From NCBI RefSeq assembly GCF_910594005.1, contig NC_057826.1:29173501-29237500 (forward strand): DNA of 64,000 bases, given 5' to 3'. Of this stretch, positions 1 through 11,219 are shown one piece after another. Origin of the DNA: Cervus elaphus (taxonomy: Eukaryota > Chordata > Mammalia > Artiodactyla > Cervidae). A program made the translations under genes and the position numbers. The notes below the pieces were generated by a model that had not been told where the DNA came from, made no database searches, and saw only the letters and a list, made by a program, of their open reading frames with translations. Within the stretch, counting starts at the first letter, position 1, and each line of letters opens with the position of its first letter.

Positions 1-240
1 AGCTAGATAGGGACTGCCATAGAAGACAAGAGTGCCTATTTTGGGGAAAAAGAGTGGGATGCAGGCTAGATGTAAGAAGTCATGAGGGGGACTTCGAGAG
101 CATTGAGAATATTTTTTTCTTTTAGCTATGTGATGGTTACACAGGTATTCACTTTGTGACAATTCACTAAGCTATATGGTTTGATTCTGTGCACTTCTGT
201 ATATTTGCATTACATTTCACCAAACAAAAGGTTGTAAAAA
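1..240 (+). repeat. L1 3' UTR fragment
   Basis: The text around 130-235 (gatggttacacaggtattc, then a cactttgtga and gtgcacttctgtat series) follows the order of ancient mammalian L1 3' untranslated regions. It ends near an A/G-rich tail at 225-275. Confidence 0.5.
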
Positions 241-309
241 AGAGAGGAAGGGAAGAAGAAAGAAAATAATAACAAGGTCACAACACTATCTGGAAAGATA
301 TCTAATATA

Positions 310-690
310 TTAAGCTAAATACTAAGGTCAAATGAAATATAATCACACAAAAAGGTGCTCAACAACATTAGTCATCAGGGAAATGCAAATTAAAAACCAT
401 AATGAGATACCACTATACACCTGTTCAGAATGCCTAAAATACTAAAATTCTTAATGCTGAGGATGCAGAGCAACTGGAATACTCAGTGTTGATAGGAATG
501 CAAACTGGTACAGGCACTTTAAAAAATAGTTTGGAAATTTTTTACAAAGCTAAATATATCTTTCTCATATATAAATCATCAATCTCATTCTTAGTAGTAT
601 TTACCCACAACAAATTAAAACTTACCTACACAACTGTAAGCAAATGCTTAAACAGCCTTGTTGATAATCATAACCAAGGAAACAACCACA
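310..690 (+). repeat. Old L1 ORF2/3' UTR fragment
   Basis: Contains the L1 signature of gaaatgcaaattaaaaacc followed by atgagataccactatacacc and, about 100 bp on, gaatgcaaactggtacaggc. These correspond to the C-terminal part of L1 ORF2. Heavily diverged with no intact frame. Confidence 0.6.
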
Positions 691-1029
691 TGAAAGAATT
701 TTGAGGAGTGATGGAACCGCTCTACATTATGATTTTATGATCGCTATACTGTCCTGCATCTGGCAAGATCCTATATATCACAAAGAATGACCTTTGTTGT
801 ATGTAAATTTAAAAAATAAATTGTAAAAAATTGTAGAACACACTACTATGGTCAAAGCAATGCCACAGATTTCCAGGATATCAATATGCCAAATTTATCA
901 TAAAATTCCCCAAAATTCAAGAAGCCTAAAAATATGTATTACTTAAATTATACAATGTAAAGAGATTGTAATTCACTTAGACATTTAAACTATAATAACA
1001 ACAAAAAGCATTACTTGTAAAATGACTGT

Positions 1030-1185
1030 TGCACTTGGTTTAGCATTTTATATACATATTTTAATCATCCAAATCATATAAATCTACAATTATCTCAACT
1101 TTAACATTTTACCCATAGATACACATCTAGTGAATGATGAAGCTGGTATTTAATCCCACTGTATCCTAGTCTTTCGAAGCCCATT
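1030..1185 (-). repeat. MIR-like SINE remnant
   Basis: The order of a size-class motif (catattttaatcatcc), a gap, then gaatgatgaagctggtattt resembles the MIR core read in reverse. Weak, ancient copy. Confidence 0.35.
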
Positions 1186-1565
1186 TTCTTTCCTCTACAC
1201 TTTCTTCTTAGTTCAAAAGCTTTGGTAATTCCTTAATGAGTAGTGTGTTCCTTTACATTATGTAAAGATCTGCTCATACTTCCTACATTTGTAAGCTTAA
1301 AATAGACCATGAATATTTTCTATTTTTCAGGTGCCCACATAACCACAATTATACAAAACAAAGTTAAAATATACAGCTTCTGTCCTCAAGGTGTTTATAA
1401 ATCTAATTAGCTGGCAAACATATGACAAACAAAGTAGGCAATTTTAAAACTCAAAAACAATAGCTGAGTAGTAGAACCATGGTTAGTTAGTGTCAGTACC
1501 TTATAATAACAAAATAATTCTAATTGCTTCCTCCCATCCCTTGTATCATCACTGTCATTCATTTC

Positions 1566-1630
1566 ACTTATATATAAGGACATGTGTGAATAAGTATACA
1601 TGTGTATATACACATATACACACATAAGCA
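1566..1630. repeat. Alternating purine-pyrimidine (TA/CA) low-complexity tract
   Basis: Repeated tatata, tgtgta and cacata steps with imperfect dyad symmetry around tgtgtatatacacatataca. No gene content. Confidence 0.6.
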
Positions 1631-1870
1631 AACATAGTCAAACAGTGTTGCTATTATTTTAAACTGTTATCTGTTAGAGCAATTAAGCACAAGAAAAATA
1701 AAAGTTTTATTTTATCTTCATTCATTTCTTCTGCAATGCTTTTTCTTCTGGATTTCTCATCTATAGCACCTTCCTAGCCTCTAAAGAACCTCTTTTAACA
1801 CTTCTTGCAAAAATTATCCACTGGCAAAAAATTATGTTTTTCTCTGATGATCTTTATTTCTCCTTTACTT

Positions 1871-1946
1871 TTTTTTTTTCATTTATTAGTTTGAGGCTAA
1901 TTACTTTACAATATTGTAGTGGCTTTTGCCATACATTGACATGAAT
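1871..1946 (-). mobile_element. Ultra-short bovine L1 3' end with target-site duplication
   Basis: A 76-bp insertion: a T run followed by the last ~65 bp of the bovine-type L1 3' UTR in reverse. It contains gaggctaattactttacaa, close to the same segment of the longer L1 at 23940. Flanked by identical 15-bp copies of atttctcctttactt (1856-1870 and 1947-1961). Confidence 0.85.
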
Positions 1947-2855
1947 ATTTCTCCTTTACTTTTAAAGTATAATTTTTACACAGTACATTATTCTAGGCTC
2001 GTGGCTTTTTTCTCTCAATACCTTAAATATTTCATTCCACTCTCTTCTTATTTGTATGGTTTCTGAGGAAAAGCCAGATATAATTCTTATCTTTGCTCCT
2101 CTATAGGAGGAGCTTCCTCAGGATTTTTTTGTTTCTTTATCTTCAATTTTCTGTCATTTGAAAATATTATCCCTATGTACAGGGACTTTTTTTGCCATTT
2201 ATCCTACTTGATGTTCTCTGAGCTCTCTGGGTCTTTGGTTTGGTATCTGACATTCATTCAGGAAAATTCTCAGTTGTTACGGTTTCAAATATTTCTTCTG
2301 TTCCTTTCTCTCTTCTCTGGTACTGCCAGAATGCTTGTGTTGTACCTTTTGTCGTCATCCCACAGTCCTTGCAATATTCTGTTCTGGGCTTTTATTCCCC
2401 CCAGGCTTTTTCTCTTTGGTTTCCAGTTTTCAAGAATTCTACTGATATATCCTCTTGCTCAAAGACTCTTTCCTCATGCATGTCCAATCTATTAATAAGC
2501 CATCAAAAGCACTCTTCACTTCTGTCAGTGTTTGTATTTCTTTTTTCTCTAGCATTTCTTTTCAGTTCTTTCTTAGAATTTCCATTTCTCTGCTTATATT
2601 GCCCACCTGTTCTTGCACGTTATCTACTTTATCCATTAGCACTCTTAGCATATTAATCACAGTTAACTGTTTCAAATTCCCAGTCTGATAATTCCAACTC
2701 CCCCGTCATATCTAATTCTCATGCTTGCTCTGTCTCTTCCAACTGCATCTTCTGCCTTTATTTTTTGCAAGTATATCTTGCAATTTTTTTTTTCCTTGAC
2801 AGCCAGACATGACACACTGGGTAAAACAAACTGTTGTAAACAGGTATTTAGTAAT

Positions 2856-3573
2856 GTAAGGTGTCAGTGAAAAAAGCTGGCTTAAAACTCAACATTCAGA
2901 AAACTAAGATCATTGCATCTGGTCCCATCACTTCATGGCAAATAGATGGGGAAACAGTGGAAACAGTGACAGACTTTATGTTGGGGGGCTCCAAAATCAC
3001 TGCAGATGGTGACTGCAGCCATGAAATTAAAAGACGCTTGCTCCTTGGAAGAAAAGCTATAACAAACCTAGCCAGCATATTAAAAAGCAGAGACATTACT
3101 TTGTCAACAAAGGTCCATCTAGTCAAGGCTATAGTTTTTCCAGTAGTCATTAATGGACATAAGAGTTGGACCATAAAGAAAGTTGACTGCTGAAGAACTG
3201 ATGCTTTTGAACTGTGGTGTTGGAGAAGACTCTTGACAGTCCCTTGGACTGCAAGGAGATCCAACCAGTTCATCCTAAAGGAAATCAGTCCTGAATATTC
3301 ATTGGAAGGACTGATGCTGAAGCTGAAACTCCAATACTTCAGCCACCAGATGCAAAGAACGCACTCACTGGAAAAGACCCTGCTGCTGGGAAAGATTGAA
3401 AGCGGGAAGAGAAGGGGGCGAGAGAGGATAAAATGGTTGGATGACATCACCAACTCAATGGACCTGAGTTTGAGCAAGCTCCAGGAGTTGGTGATGGACA
3501 GGGAAGCCTGGCATGCTGCAGTCCATGAGGTCGCAAAGAGTTGGACACGACTGAGTGACTGAACTGAACTGAC
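2856..3573 (+). mobile_element. BovB (RTE) LINE, 5'-truncated 3' part
   Basis: Encodes the end of the BovB reverse transcriptase polyprotein. Frame 2861-3193 reads KTKIIASGPITSWQIDGE and HEIKRRLLLGRKAITNLASI, and frame 3233-3562 continues with the LKLKLQYF, MDLSLSKL and DREAWHAAVHEVAKSWTRLS region. A stop near 3191 and a frame change separate the two parts. The element ends with the ctgaactgaactga tail typical of BovB. It sits inside the old L1 segment and is not a host gene. Confidence 0.92.
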
Positions 3574-4600
3574 GGTATCAGGGATGATAGAACAATTTAT
3601 AGTCCTAGTCCTATAGTAAGGTCTCAGTCTTTTAGAAAGCCTGTGTTTCTGGCCTGTGAACTTCACACACACTTCTCAATCTCCCTGCCACCAGGTGGGG
3701 CAGGATGGTTAGAGCGAACTGAAGTTGTATATTTCCCTTCTTCAACATTTAAGACTGGAGCAGTTATAGTTGGGTATTTCCCTTCACCCACATCAGTTAA
3801 GCTCTGATAAAACTCAGTTAGACTCTGGTAAAATAGTTTATCCTAGAGGGCAAATCTTGTTAGGAAGAACAGAATGCTCTGGCACATCTTAAAATGGTTC
3901 CCCTTTTTTCCTTCATCTATCAAAAGCAAGAGGGGATTTTTCTGATATACACTGAGAGATTCTGGTTGAGACACAACAGGTAAGACACAAAAAGTGTGGG
4001 GCCTCTGATGATTCATTTCCCCTGGAGTTTTTAACTCTTAAGAGTTGCCCATACTGAGCCTCCAGTAATTTGTGAGCCAATTCAGGTTTCCCTACACCAG
4101 CACTGGTTCCCAGCAAGGCTGCTGTTCTAGTGAGCCGTGATTCACTGTAGTCTCTACTGGTCTCTCCAATTTTAAGGGCAGTGGCTTGCTGTGTGACCTC
4201 TCTGTACTAAAAAACTTGGTGATTTTTCAGTGGATTTTAAGTTTTATTTGTTGTCAGGTTGGAATGGCAATTTCCAAGCTTCTCACATGCCATACCAGAA
4301 ACCAGAAGTCTGCATTTTAAGAAATGTTTTTCTATACCACAAGCTTAAAAACTTACACAGGATAATAAAACACATGCAAACTCAATATTATATAGAACAA
4401 AACTGTGTTGCATACTCTGTAAATTATTATTTTTCACTTTCTTCTTATACTGCACATATTTTTATTTCTAGTCATGTAGCCTAGATCAGACACATCTTAA
4501 ATAGTTGAATCTTCCAGTTTATCTGTAAAAGTCAATATAAAGTTAAAAAGTGTAATATTTGACATATATCTTCCCAATAAACAATAAAATTAGAGCTTAC

Positions 4601-4726
4601 CATTTTGATGCCTGTGGAAAACGTCCCTGGTTTTATAGGTTTAGGTTTCTCAATCTGCATTTCCAATTGGGTAGATCTATCTTTATGCTGAGCCAAAAGC
4701 AGAGCAACGGGGAGATCAGAACTCTC
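4601..4726 (-). CDS. MNAT1: MNAT1 coding exon 6 (residues 188-229)
   Basis: Reading 4726 down to 4601 gives 42 complete codons beginning ESSDLPVALLLAQHKDRSTQ and ending TFSTGIKM. This corresponds to residues 188-229 of the CDK-activating-kinase assembly factor. The acceptor is cttacag and the donor gtaagc, and both splice boundaries fall between codons. Position 4601 is the G of the last ATG codon. The segment follows the coiled-coil middle and links it to the C-terminal region that, in this family, contacts CDK7-cyclin H. Compared with my recollection of human MAT1, the conservative or small changes are Leu to Ile and Val to Ile in the EKPKP stretch and Val to Gly before TFSTG. The exon is symmetric (126 nt), so skipping it would remove 42 residues without a frameshift. 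The following coding exon is outside the window, to the left. Confidence 0.95.
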
Positions 4727-4730
4727 CTGT

Positions 4731-6831
4731 AAGAGAAGTTAAAGTGCAATGTGAAAGTTAAAAAGAAAAAACTAAAGAGCAACCAGTCTTTTATTTTAAA
4801 TTATGCCTTTCCATAAGCACTTGATGTCAACCTAAATATTCACTTTATGGAGAACACTTTACAAAAGACTTTAACATTCCATAATAAGAAAAGGCTGTTT
4901 TAGACTCATAAATCAAAATAACCTACAAAAATGGATTTTTATAGAATCCACATTAAAGACAATATAATAGGGTCTTATTTCATCTAGTGAAACCAACCAT
5001 ATATTTATTAAAATAAAAAAAATTAGAAGCTAATCACAAAGAGAGTAGTACAAAGTACTATAACCTAGATCAGATGTTTATCTAAGACACATTCTTTTAA
5101 CCAGTGAATTCAGACTAGCTTGAAATTGTTTCCCATTAGATTTCACCTGAGGCCGTTTGGAAATGATCCTTGTTCTGTTTTTTGTACAATGGAATGATTG
5201 TTAAGTACAACCAAAAGTACATTTATTTTCTCCTTTATTACTTATTTTTATAAATTAAGTCTAAATTTTTTAATTTGCAAAATAATAGTAAACATTTTTA
5301 ATATATTGATACTAAAACAGGGCCACTATCTACACAAATCTGCATACACACATATTAATAACATCATCAAATAACTAACTTTTATATGTAAACTGCTATT
5401 TATCCTATTTAAAATGAAGTCTTCTTACATGTTTAAAGTGCTACACAGCTAAGATCTAAACTAAACGTATCCAAGTCATTTTCCCTTTTGAGATGTCAGT
5501 GAAATAAGAACACAGAAACACATGCAGAAGGAAACCAGGAAGGAAGGAGATCATACACAAACATACACAAAGAGACACACTGCTCTCTATATCAGTAAAC
5601 AGAAAGAAAGGTGCAAATATATTTCTATCTCCTATACCAAGGTGACCTATGAAAATAAAGTCATCAAATGGTCTAACAGATTTTTAAAATAGTAACTACC
5701 CAGAATTTAATCCTGAAAAAACTATGTTGTTAAACATTTTATAATATAAAAGTGAAGAACCTTTTATATACTCTATAAAAGTATAGAACCTCATTTTCTT
5801 TCCAAATCCAACAACTTAATATTTTGGGGCACAAATATGGCTAATGGATATATTTAAAAGACTTGTTTAAAGGTTACAGTACAGAAGAAATTCAAATAAC
5901 AAGCCAATTATTTCAACAGCATCATCCTAAAATAAATCTGTTTTTCAAAACTTTGCAACAGAAGTGGTTTGCAAAAGCAAATGTTTTAAAGATGAAAACT
6001 TTCAAAGGAAATGGAAAAACACAAATTTTATTTATAATGCACAACTTTTAGTAAGCAGCAAAATTCTTAAGACTTGGTTTTAGCAATAATGAAGGAGAAT
6101 GAATAAAATTCTAGAATATACTTGAATACCTCTCATATTCTACAACAAAGCATTAGTAATACATTAATCATAGTATTGGGACTTTCCTGGTGGCTTGGGA
6201 AGTATGGCATTACTGTGAATTCCTGCAGCTATTCAAGATTTCCATTAGGAATTTTGTAATAAAATGTTTACTTAAAGGACATTTTAAAAGGGCAGTGGCC
6301 CAAAGTATCTTTTAAAATCTCTTACTATCTTTTCATATGTAAAAACTAACAGAAGAAAAATAAATTTTCTTGGCTAAAAAGCTAAATCATTGCTTCCTAA
6401 TTAATACTGTAAGTGAATTCAAATTCCATACCTAGTACTTACTCTAAAAAGTAAAAGTTCTTACATAAAAGTAAAATAATATGTGCACTTCAAAAAAAGC
6501 TGCTAATCAATACTATGCCTGTTTTAATCCTGGTTTCACTTTCCTATAAAAGAACCAGAATATTAAAATGTATTGGTAAAAGAACTGAAATTTAATAAAA
6601 ATAAGTATTCTAGAAATCTAAAACTAATTTTGATACAAAGGCAATACAATTTACTTCAAATCTGCTATACTCTACGTTAGCAATCAAAACTTTGGAGTCT
6701 GAAAATCTTATAAATGTTAAGAAAGAAATAAGTAGGAGCTCGCACATCAACAAAATCTATAGAGTAAAATAAATTATGGGAAATATACATGCTTTTAGGA
6801 ATACACAGAATGCAGATTCAGCCTTTCAAGT
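4731..6831. other. Intron between exons 6 and 5, left part: no recognised feature
   Basis: AT-rich sequence without an open frame I can assign or a repeat I can name with confidence. A short purine/CA-rich stretch lies at 5510-5600. A tiny match to a SINE head (gggactttcctggtggctt) lies at about 6179. Confidence 0.5.
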
Positions 6832-6833
6832 TA

Positions 6834-6913
6834 TTTGGTTGGCCAAAAAGTTCATTTGGGCTCTCCCACAGTATCTTATGGAAAAACCCAAATGAACTTT
6901 TTGGCCAACCCAA
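6834..6913 (+). ncRNA. Mariner-derived palindrome, candidate miR-2284/2285-family hairpin
   Basis: An 80-bp near-palindrome bounded by TA dinucleotides. A perfect 24-bp stem pairs 6837-6860 (starting ggttggccaaaaagttcatt) with 6887-6910 (ending gaactttttggccaacc), with a ~26-nt loop carrying extra partial pairing. The 3' arm contains aaacccaaatgaacttttt, close to my recollection of the mature bta-miR-2285 family, and the 5' arm resembles bta-miR-2284. These are ruminant miRNAs that arose from short mariner-type inverted-repeat elements. The hairpin can fold from either strand, and the minus-strand version would be carried in the MNAT1 transcript. Whether this copy is processed cannot be told from sequence. 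Confidence 0.6.
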
Positions 6914-6915
6914 TA

Positions 6916-8460
6916 TTTCATTCTTAGCTTTCCATTTTTACCCTGAAAGGTTCCCTAAGCTATTTAATAGCCTGAAGGTACAATGCTCAATATTTAAAGA
7001 AATTTTAATTAAGACTACCTGTAATACTCATTAAAAGCTTTATAATGACCATTTTGAAAGATTATTTTAACTGACTTTGAGCAAGCCATCTGGCAAACAA
7101 TATTCTAATAAAAATAAGCTACTGCATTTGACAGTATTAGCCCTAGCAAAATTTAAGACATAATATGAAGAGAATTTTCTAACAGGAATATAAAAAGATT
7201 TAATAAGTCAGGACCTATTTAAAAATCTTTTTTCAAATAGCTTTTAGAAAAAAAAATCCTGAATTTACAGTTAGGATTAAATAAATGGACTTTTTAGGCA
7301 ACATTTTAAGTCATAAAGATTAAGACCATAACATTAAAATTCTGTCACATAGAGTATAATGTAATGCCAACACTTTTTTAAAAGGTTAAAAAGTGACTTT
7401 TAGCATAAGGACCAAAAACAGGAGAAGAAAAACTAATAAGGAGTACTTATACTAGTTGTCTAAATTAGATCCAGAGAATCATTTTAAGATTTAAGGTACT
7501 AGATATATTTACAATGCAGTCTTTCTAAATAAAATTTAACATGTGAACATACGTAGAAAAAACACAATGCATTCTTTTATATACTTAATAAAGATTCAGG
7601 AAAATAAAAAGAAATTTAATGAATTCTTTCAATTAGTCAACAAGGATGAAATGGATGTTAACATTTTAACAAAAAAATTTTAATAAATATTCAAAAGTTA
7701 AAGTAACAATCTTTAAAAATAAATTTGAAAACGAAAACCAGAAATTCAAATTGAATTGGTATTCAAACCAATCTGTTGTAATTAATTGTTCTAATGAATA
7801 CAGTAAATTGTTAAAGATTATTTAACCACTATGTTACATGATCTAAATAGTGAAGAAAGTATGCACAGTAATGACTTGCAGGTGAAGAAAACAGGAAAGG
7901 GAGGGCAGTTCTTAACAAAAACCAATATTAACTCCAGATTATACACAATGTACAACACTGGCAGTTGCAGCTCAAGAGCCAAAAGCAGCTCAATGAGGCA
8001 CCAAAATTTCGTGCTAAAAGACTACAGATAAAAAGAATATACAAAAATAATTGCTGTGCAAAACTAGCTAATCTCAAAATAAAAACTAAAAATTCTTAAT
8101 AATAAATGGAACATTTTTAGAAAGCTAGAGTGTATATTTGTCTTAAATCTAAGTTCAGTATTTGGAATTAATGTATAGAGGAAAGCATTAATAATGTACA
8201 AAGGAAAGAAAATCATCTTCCTCTATATATAAAATGATGAGAGAAAGAACCTTTCAAAATAAACAAACCTGTAACATGAGGCTTTACGAATTCATTCTTT
8301 CAAGTTTTTAATTTCTCACAAGCAACACGTCCACAAAAAATGTAACACACAGTATGTATCATTTCAACTGTTAAAGCCACAACTTCCACTTAATAGTTTC
8401 AAAAAAATTAATGGAAGTTACTAACAACAAAAAAAAATCTTCCATGCTATACATTGCTAT
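6916..8460. other. Intron between exons 6 and 5, middle part: nothing recognised
   Basis: AT-rich sequence. The frame at 7831-8031 has no recognisable product and no supporting signals. Confidence 0.5.
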
Positions 8461-8462
8461 TT

Positions 8463-8583
8463 TCATTTTTTTGCTTTGGGCTACGCCGTGTGGTTTGTGG
8501 GATCTTACTTCCTGATCAGGGACTGAACCAGGGCCATGACACAAGTGCCGAATCCTAACCATTTAGACCACCAGGGAATTCCT
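8463..8583 (-). mobile_element. CHR-1-type tRNA-Glu SINE
   Basis: Read on the minus strand it begins ggaattccctggtggtcta, runs through a tRNA-like B-box region (ggttcagtccctgatcagg) and ends in aaagcaaaaaaatg. The head is shared with the other CHR copies here. Confidence 0.8.
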
Positions 8584-8702
8584 TGTCCTCATTTTTAGAA
8601 TCAAATTTATGTTCCACTCATACAAAGTAGATAGGGTTTATGATAAGCATTTACTGTCTAAGCTTCACTAAGGCCCTTACTTTCTCACCTACTTCTAATT
8701 TA

Positions 8703-9963
8703 TTAGGTTGGTGCAAAAGTAATTGCAGTTTTACATTGTTGAATTTGTTGTCTGGTACTGGAATACATCTTTAAATAAATGTAGTTATGTTATACATCAT
8801 TTTAATGTGCATTTCTCACTTTACATTTTTTTGTCAATGACATCACTTGCATTTTAGTCTACAGAAATGACACTGGACAAAAAGAAAATTTGAGCAACTT
8901 TTTTTTATTTGAGTTCAAAATGGACTGTAGAGCAGCAGAGACAACTTGCAACAGTAACAACTCATCTGACCCAGGAACTGCTAACAAATGTACAGTGCAG
9001 TGGTGGTTCAAGAAGTTTTGCAAAGGAGAGGAGAGACCTGAAGATGAGGAGTACAGTGGCCAGCTATTAGAAGTTAACAATAACCAAGAGCATCATCAAA
9101 GCTGATCCTCTTAAAACCACATGAGAAGTTGCCAAAGAACTCAACTTTGACCACGCTATGGCTGTTCAGCATTGGAAGCAATTTGGAAAGGTGAAAAAGC
9201 TTGATAAGTGAGTGTCTCATGAGCTGACCAAAAATTAAAAAAAATGTCATTTTGAGGTGTCATCTTCTCTTATTCTACACAACAGCAATGAACAATTTCT
9301 CGATCAGATTGTGATGTGAGAGGAAAAGTGGATTTTATCCAACAACCAGTGATGACCAGCTCAGCAGCTGGACCAAGAAGAAGCTTCAAAGCACTTCCCA
9401 AAGCCAAATACTTGCACCAAAAAAAGATCATGGTCACTGAAGGTTTGCTGCCAGTATGACCCACTCACTACAGCTTTCTGAATCCTGGTGAAACCATTAC
9501 ATCAGAGAAGTGCTGATCAAATCGATGATATGCACTAAAAACTGCAATGCCTGCAGCCAGCATTGGTCAACAGAATGAGTCCAATTCTCCACCACAACGG
9601 CCCACCACATGTCACACAGCAAAGTTTCAAAAGTTGAACAAATCGGGCTATAACGTTTTGCCTCATCCGCCACCTTCACTTCACCTCTCACCAACTGACT
9701 ACAATTTCTTCAAGCATCTTGACAATTTTTTGCAGGGAAAAACACTGCCACAACCAGCAGGAGGCAGAAAATGATTTCTAAGAGTTCATCAAATCCCAAA
9801 GCAGGGATTTTTATGCTATAGGAATAAATAAACTTATCTGTCGTTGGCAAAAACGTGTTGATTGTAATGGTTCCTATTTTGATTAATAAAGATGTGTTTG
9901 AGCCTAGTTAAAATGATTTAAAATTCATGGTTTGAAACCATAAATACTTTTGTACCAACCTAA
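8703..9963 (+). mobile_element. Full-length, inactive mariner DNA transposon (Hsmar1-like), copy 1
   Basis: Starts ttaggttggtgcaaaagtaa and ends cttttgtaccaacctaa, imperfect terminal inverted repeats, with TA target duplications at 8701-8702 and 9964-9965. The 1261-bp span is the usual mariner size. The transposase is broken into frames. 8890-9105 carries the N-terminal helix-turn-helix region (DCRAAETTCN, KCTVQWWFKKFCKGE), and 9547-9774 carries the C-terminal catalytic part with SLHLSPTDYNFFKHLDNFL. Stops and frameshifts interrupt the rest, so no active enzyme is possible. It resembles the transposase domain found in primate SETMAR and the second copy at 60798-62049. Confidence 0.93.
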
Positions 9964-9965
9964 TA

Positions 9966-10645
9966 CATAATCTTGCTTTCTCTTTTTATTCCTGGTTATG
10001 TGGCTTAAATGCTTTTAGGGCAAAAGCACAGTAAAAAAATATACACACATACATTCACTGGTCACAGAATAACAAACAGCATAGCAACTAGTAAACTGAA
10101 GAGTTAAGTATGTTAACAACACACGGAAACTAATTACATAGCTAGAAAGGGGAAAGGAAGAATGTAAAAAGCCTTTACCAGAAAGGACAATTTCCATGTT
10201 GCGATTTCATCAGTATCACATTGGTTTATAAGCATCAAATAATATATTCTCAAATCCATGAAACATTTCATAAACCTTGGTTGTAATCCCTGCTATTATC
10301 TAATAATATTGACTACCTGGGGAACTAACAACTAGAAAACACCAATAACTTGCAAGACATTACCATTTCTTTCAAATGTATTTTCCCCATGCAAAAATAC
10401 AAAATACAGTTCTCACAGAGTAACCAGTCACTAAAACTTCAGCATGAAGCCAAAATGCTTGAAAATGAGCTAGTTATTAGAAAATCAGTAGCAATCAGGA
10501 GAAAAGTGCTCTGAAAACATGTTTTAGTCAGTAAGCTGAGAAACATATCAACACTCCATTAATAGTAAACTGGCTTATGTTAATTATAGTATTACTCTGT
10601 TATCTGAAAATAAAATGGATATTAACAAACATTTAAAAAAATAAA
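9966..10645. other. Intron between exons 6 and 5, right part: nothing recognised
   Basis: AT-rich with no assignable frame or named repeat. Confidence 0.5.
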
Positions 10646-10649
10646 TAAA

Positions 10650-10960
10650 TAGGGGCTTCCTTGAAGGTTCAGTGATTAAGAATCTGCCTCCCATGCAAGG
10701 GACATGGGCTCAATCTCTGATTTGAGAAGATCCCACATGCTGCAGAACAAGGAAGCCCATGTGCCACAATTACTGCAGCCTGCGAGCCTAGAGGCGGTGC
10801 TATGCAACAAGAGAAGCCACTGCGACGAGAAGGCCACGCAACACAACGAAGAGCAGCCTCCACGTGTCAGAACTAGAGAAAGCCCACAGGCAGCAACCGA
10901 CACGCAGCACAGCCAACACGTAAGTCAATCCTTGAAATAAATAAATAAAATAAAGGCACA
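10650..10960 (+). mobile_element. CHR-2-type tRNA-Glu SINE
   Basis: Head ggggcttccttgaaggttc, then the tRNA-like part with aagaatctgcctcccatgc, then the long unique body (gtgccacaattactgcag, agagaagccactgcgac) and an aaataaataaataaaa tail. Frames across it on both strands are repeat shadows. Confidence 0.85.
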
Positions 10961-11078
10961 GAAGGTGAACACATGAGTACAAACCATAGAAATGCCATTT
11001 AAATACCATCACCCAGTGTAACAGGAAAGATAAACCCTGAAGACAAATGTTTTTATCACAATCAACATTAATACATAC

Positions 11079-11219
11079 CAGTTCATCTAAAAGAGCCTGC
11101 TTATTCTTCCTTTTTAGAATCTGTTGCATTTGTTCTTCTTTTTGGATAAATAGTCGTCTTTGTTCATTTTCCTGTCGTTCTACTTCTAAAGCTTCTTCCA
11201 ATTCCTCCTGTTCCCGAGT
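11079..11219 (-). CDS. MNAT1: MNAT1 coding exon 5 (residues 141-187)
   Basis: Reading 11219 down to 11079 gives 47 whole codons, beginning TREQEELEEALEVERQENEQ, with RRLFIQKEEQMQQI in the middle and ending NKQALLDEL. This is the glutamate/arginine-rich coiled-coil heart of MAT1, which in the family joins the RING end to the CDK7-cyclin H binding end and holds the kinase to TFIIH. The acceptor is tttcag (exon starts with ACT for Thr) and the donor is gtatgt. Both boundaries are phase 0. Relative to human as I recall it, Leu to Met (QMQQI) and Phe to Leu (QALLD) are the visible changes. The longer open frame in which the exon lies (11234 to 10800) runs on into the intron and a SINE. That extension is not coding. 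Confidence 0.96.

Larger units (their letters stand above)
1770..3900. repeat. Old L1 segment, split by a short L1 tail and a BovB
   Basis: From about 2000 to 2855 the sequence (ctctgggtctttggtttgg, gaaaattctcagttgtta, then a catgtccaatctattaat and agaatttccatttctctg series) matches a widespread mammalian L1M region. It resumes after the BovB at about 3574 with cctgtgaacttcacacac. The frames seen here (for example 2240-2656) are chance frames in this repeat. Confidence 0.5.

Noticed and set aside
2240..2656. 138-residue hydrophobic plus-strand frame
   Set aside because: Lies in an old L1 segment on a pyrimidine-rich strand, with overlapping alternative frames and no splice or start support.
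8890..9774. Functional mariner or SETMAR-like transposase gene
   Set aside because: The coding region is broken by stops and frameshifts between the N-terminal and catalytic parts. No SET domain is nearby.
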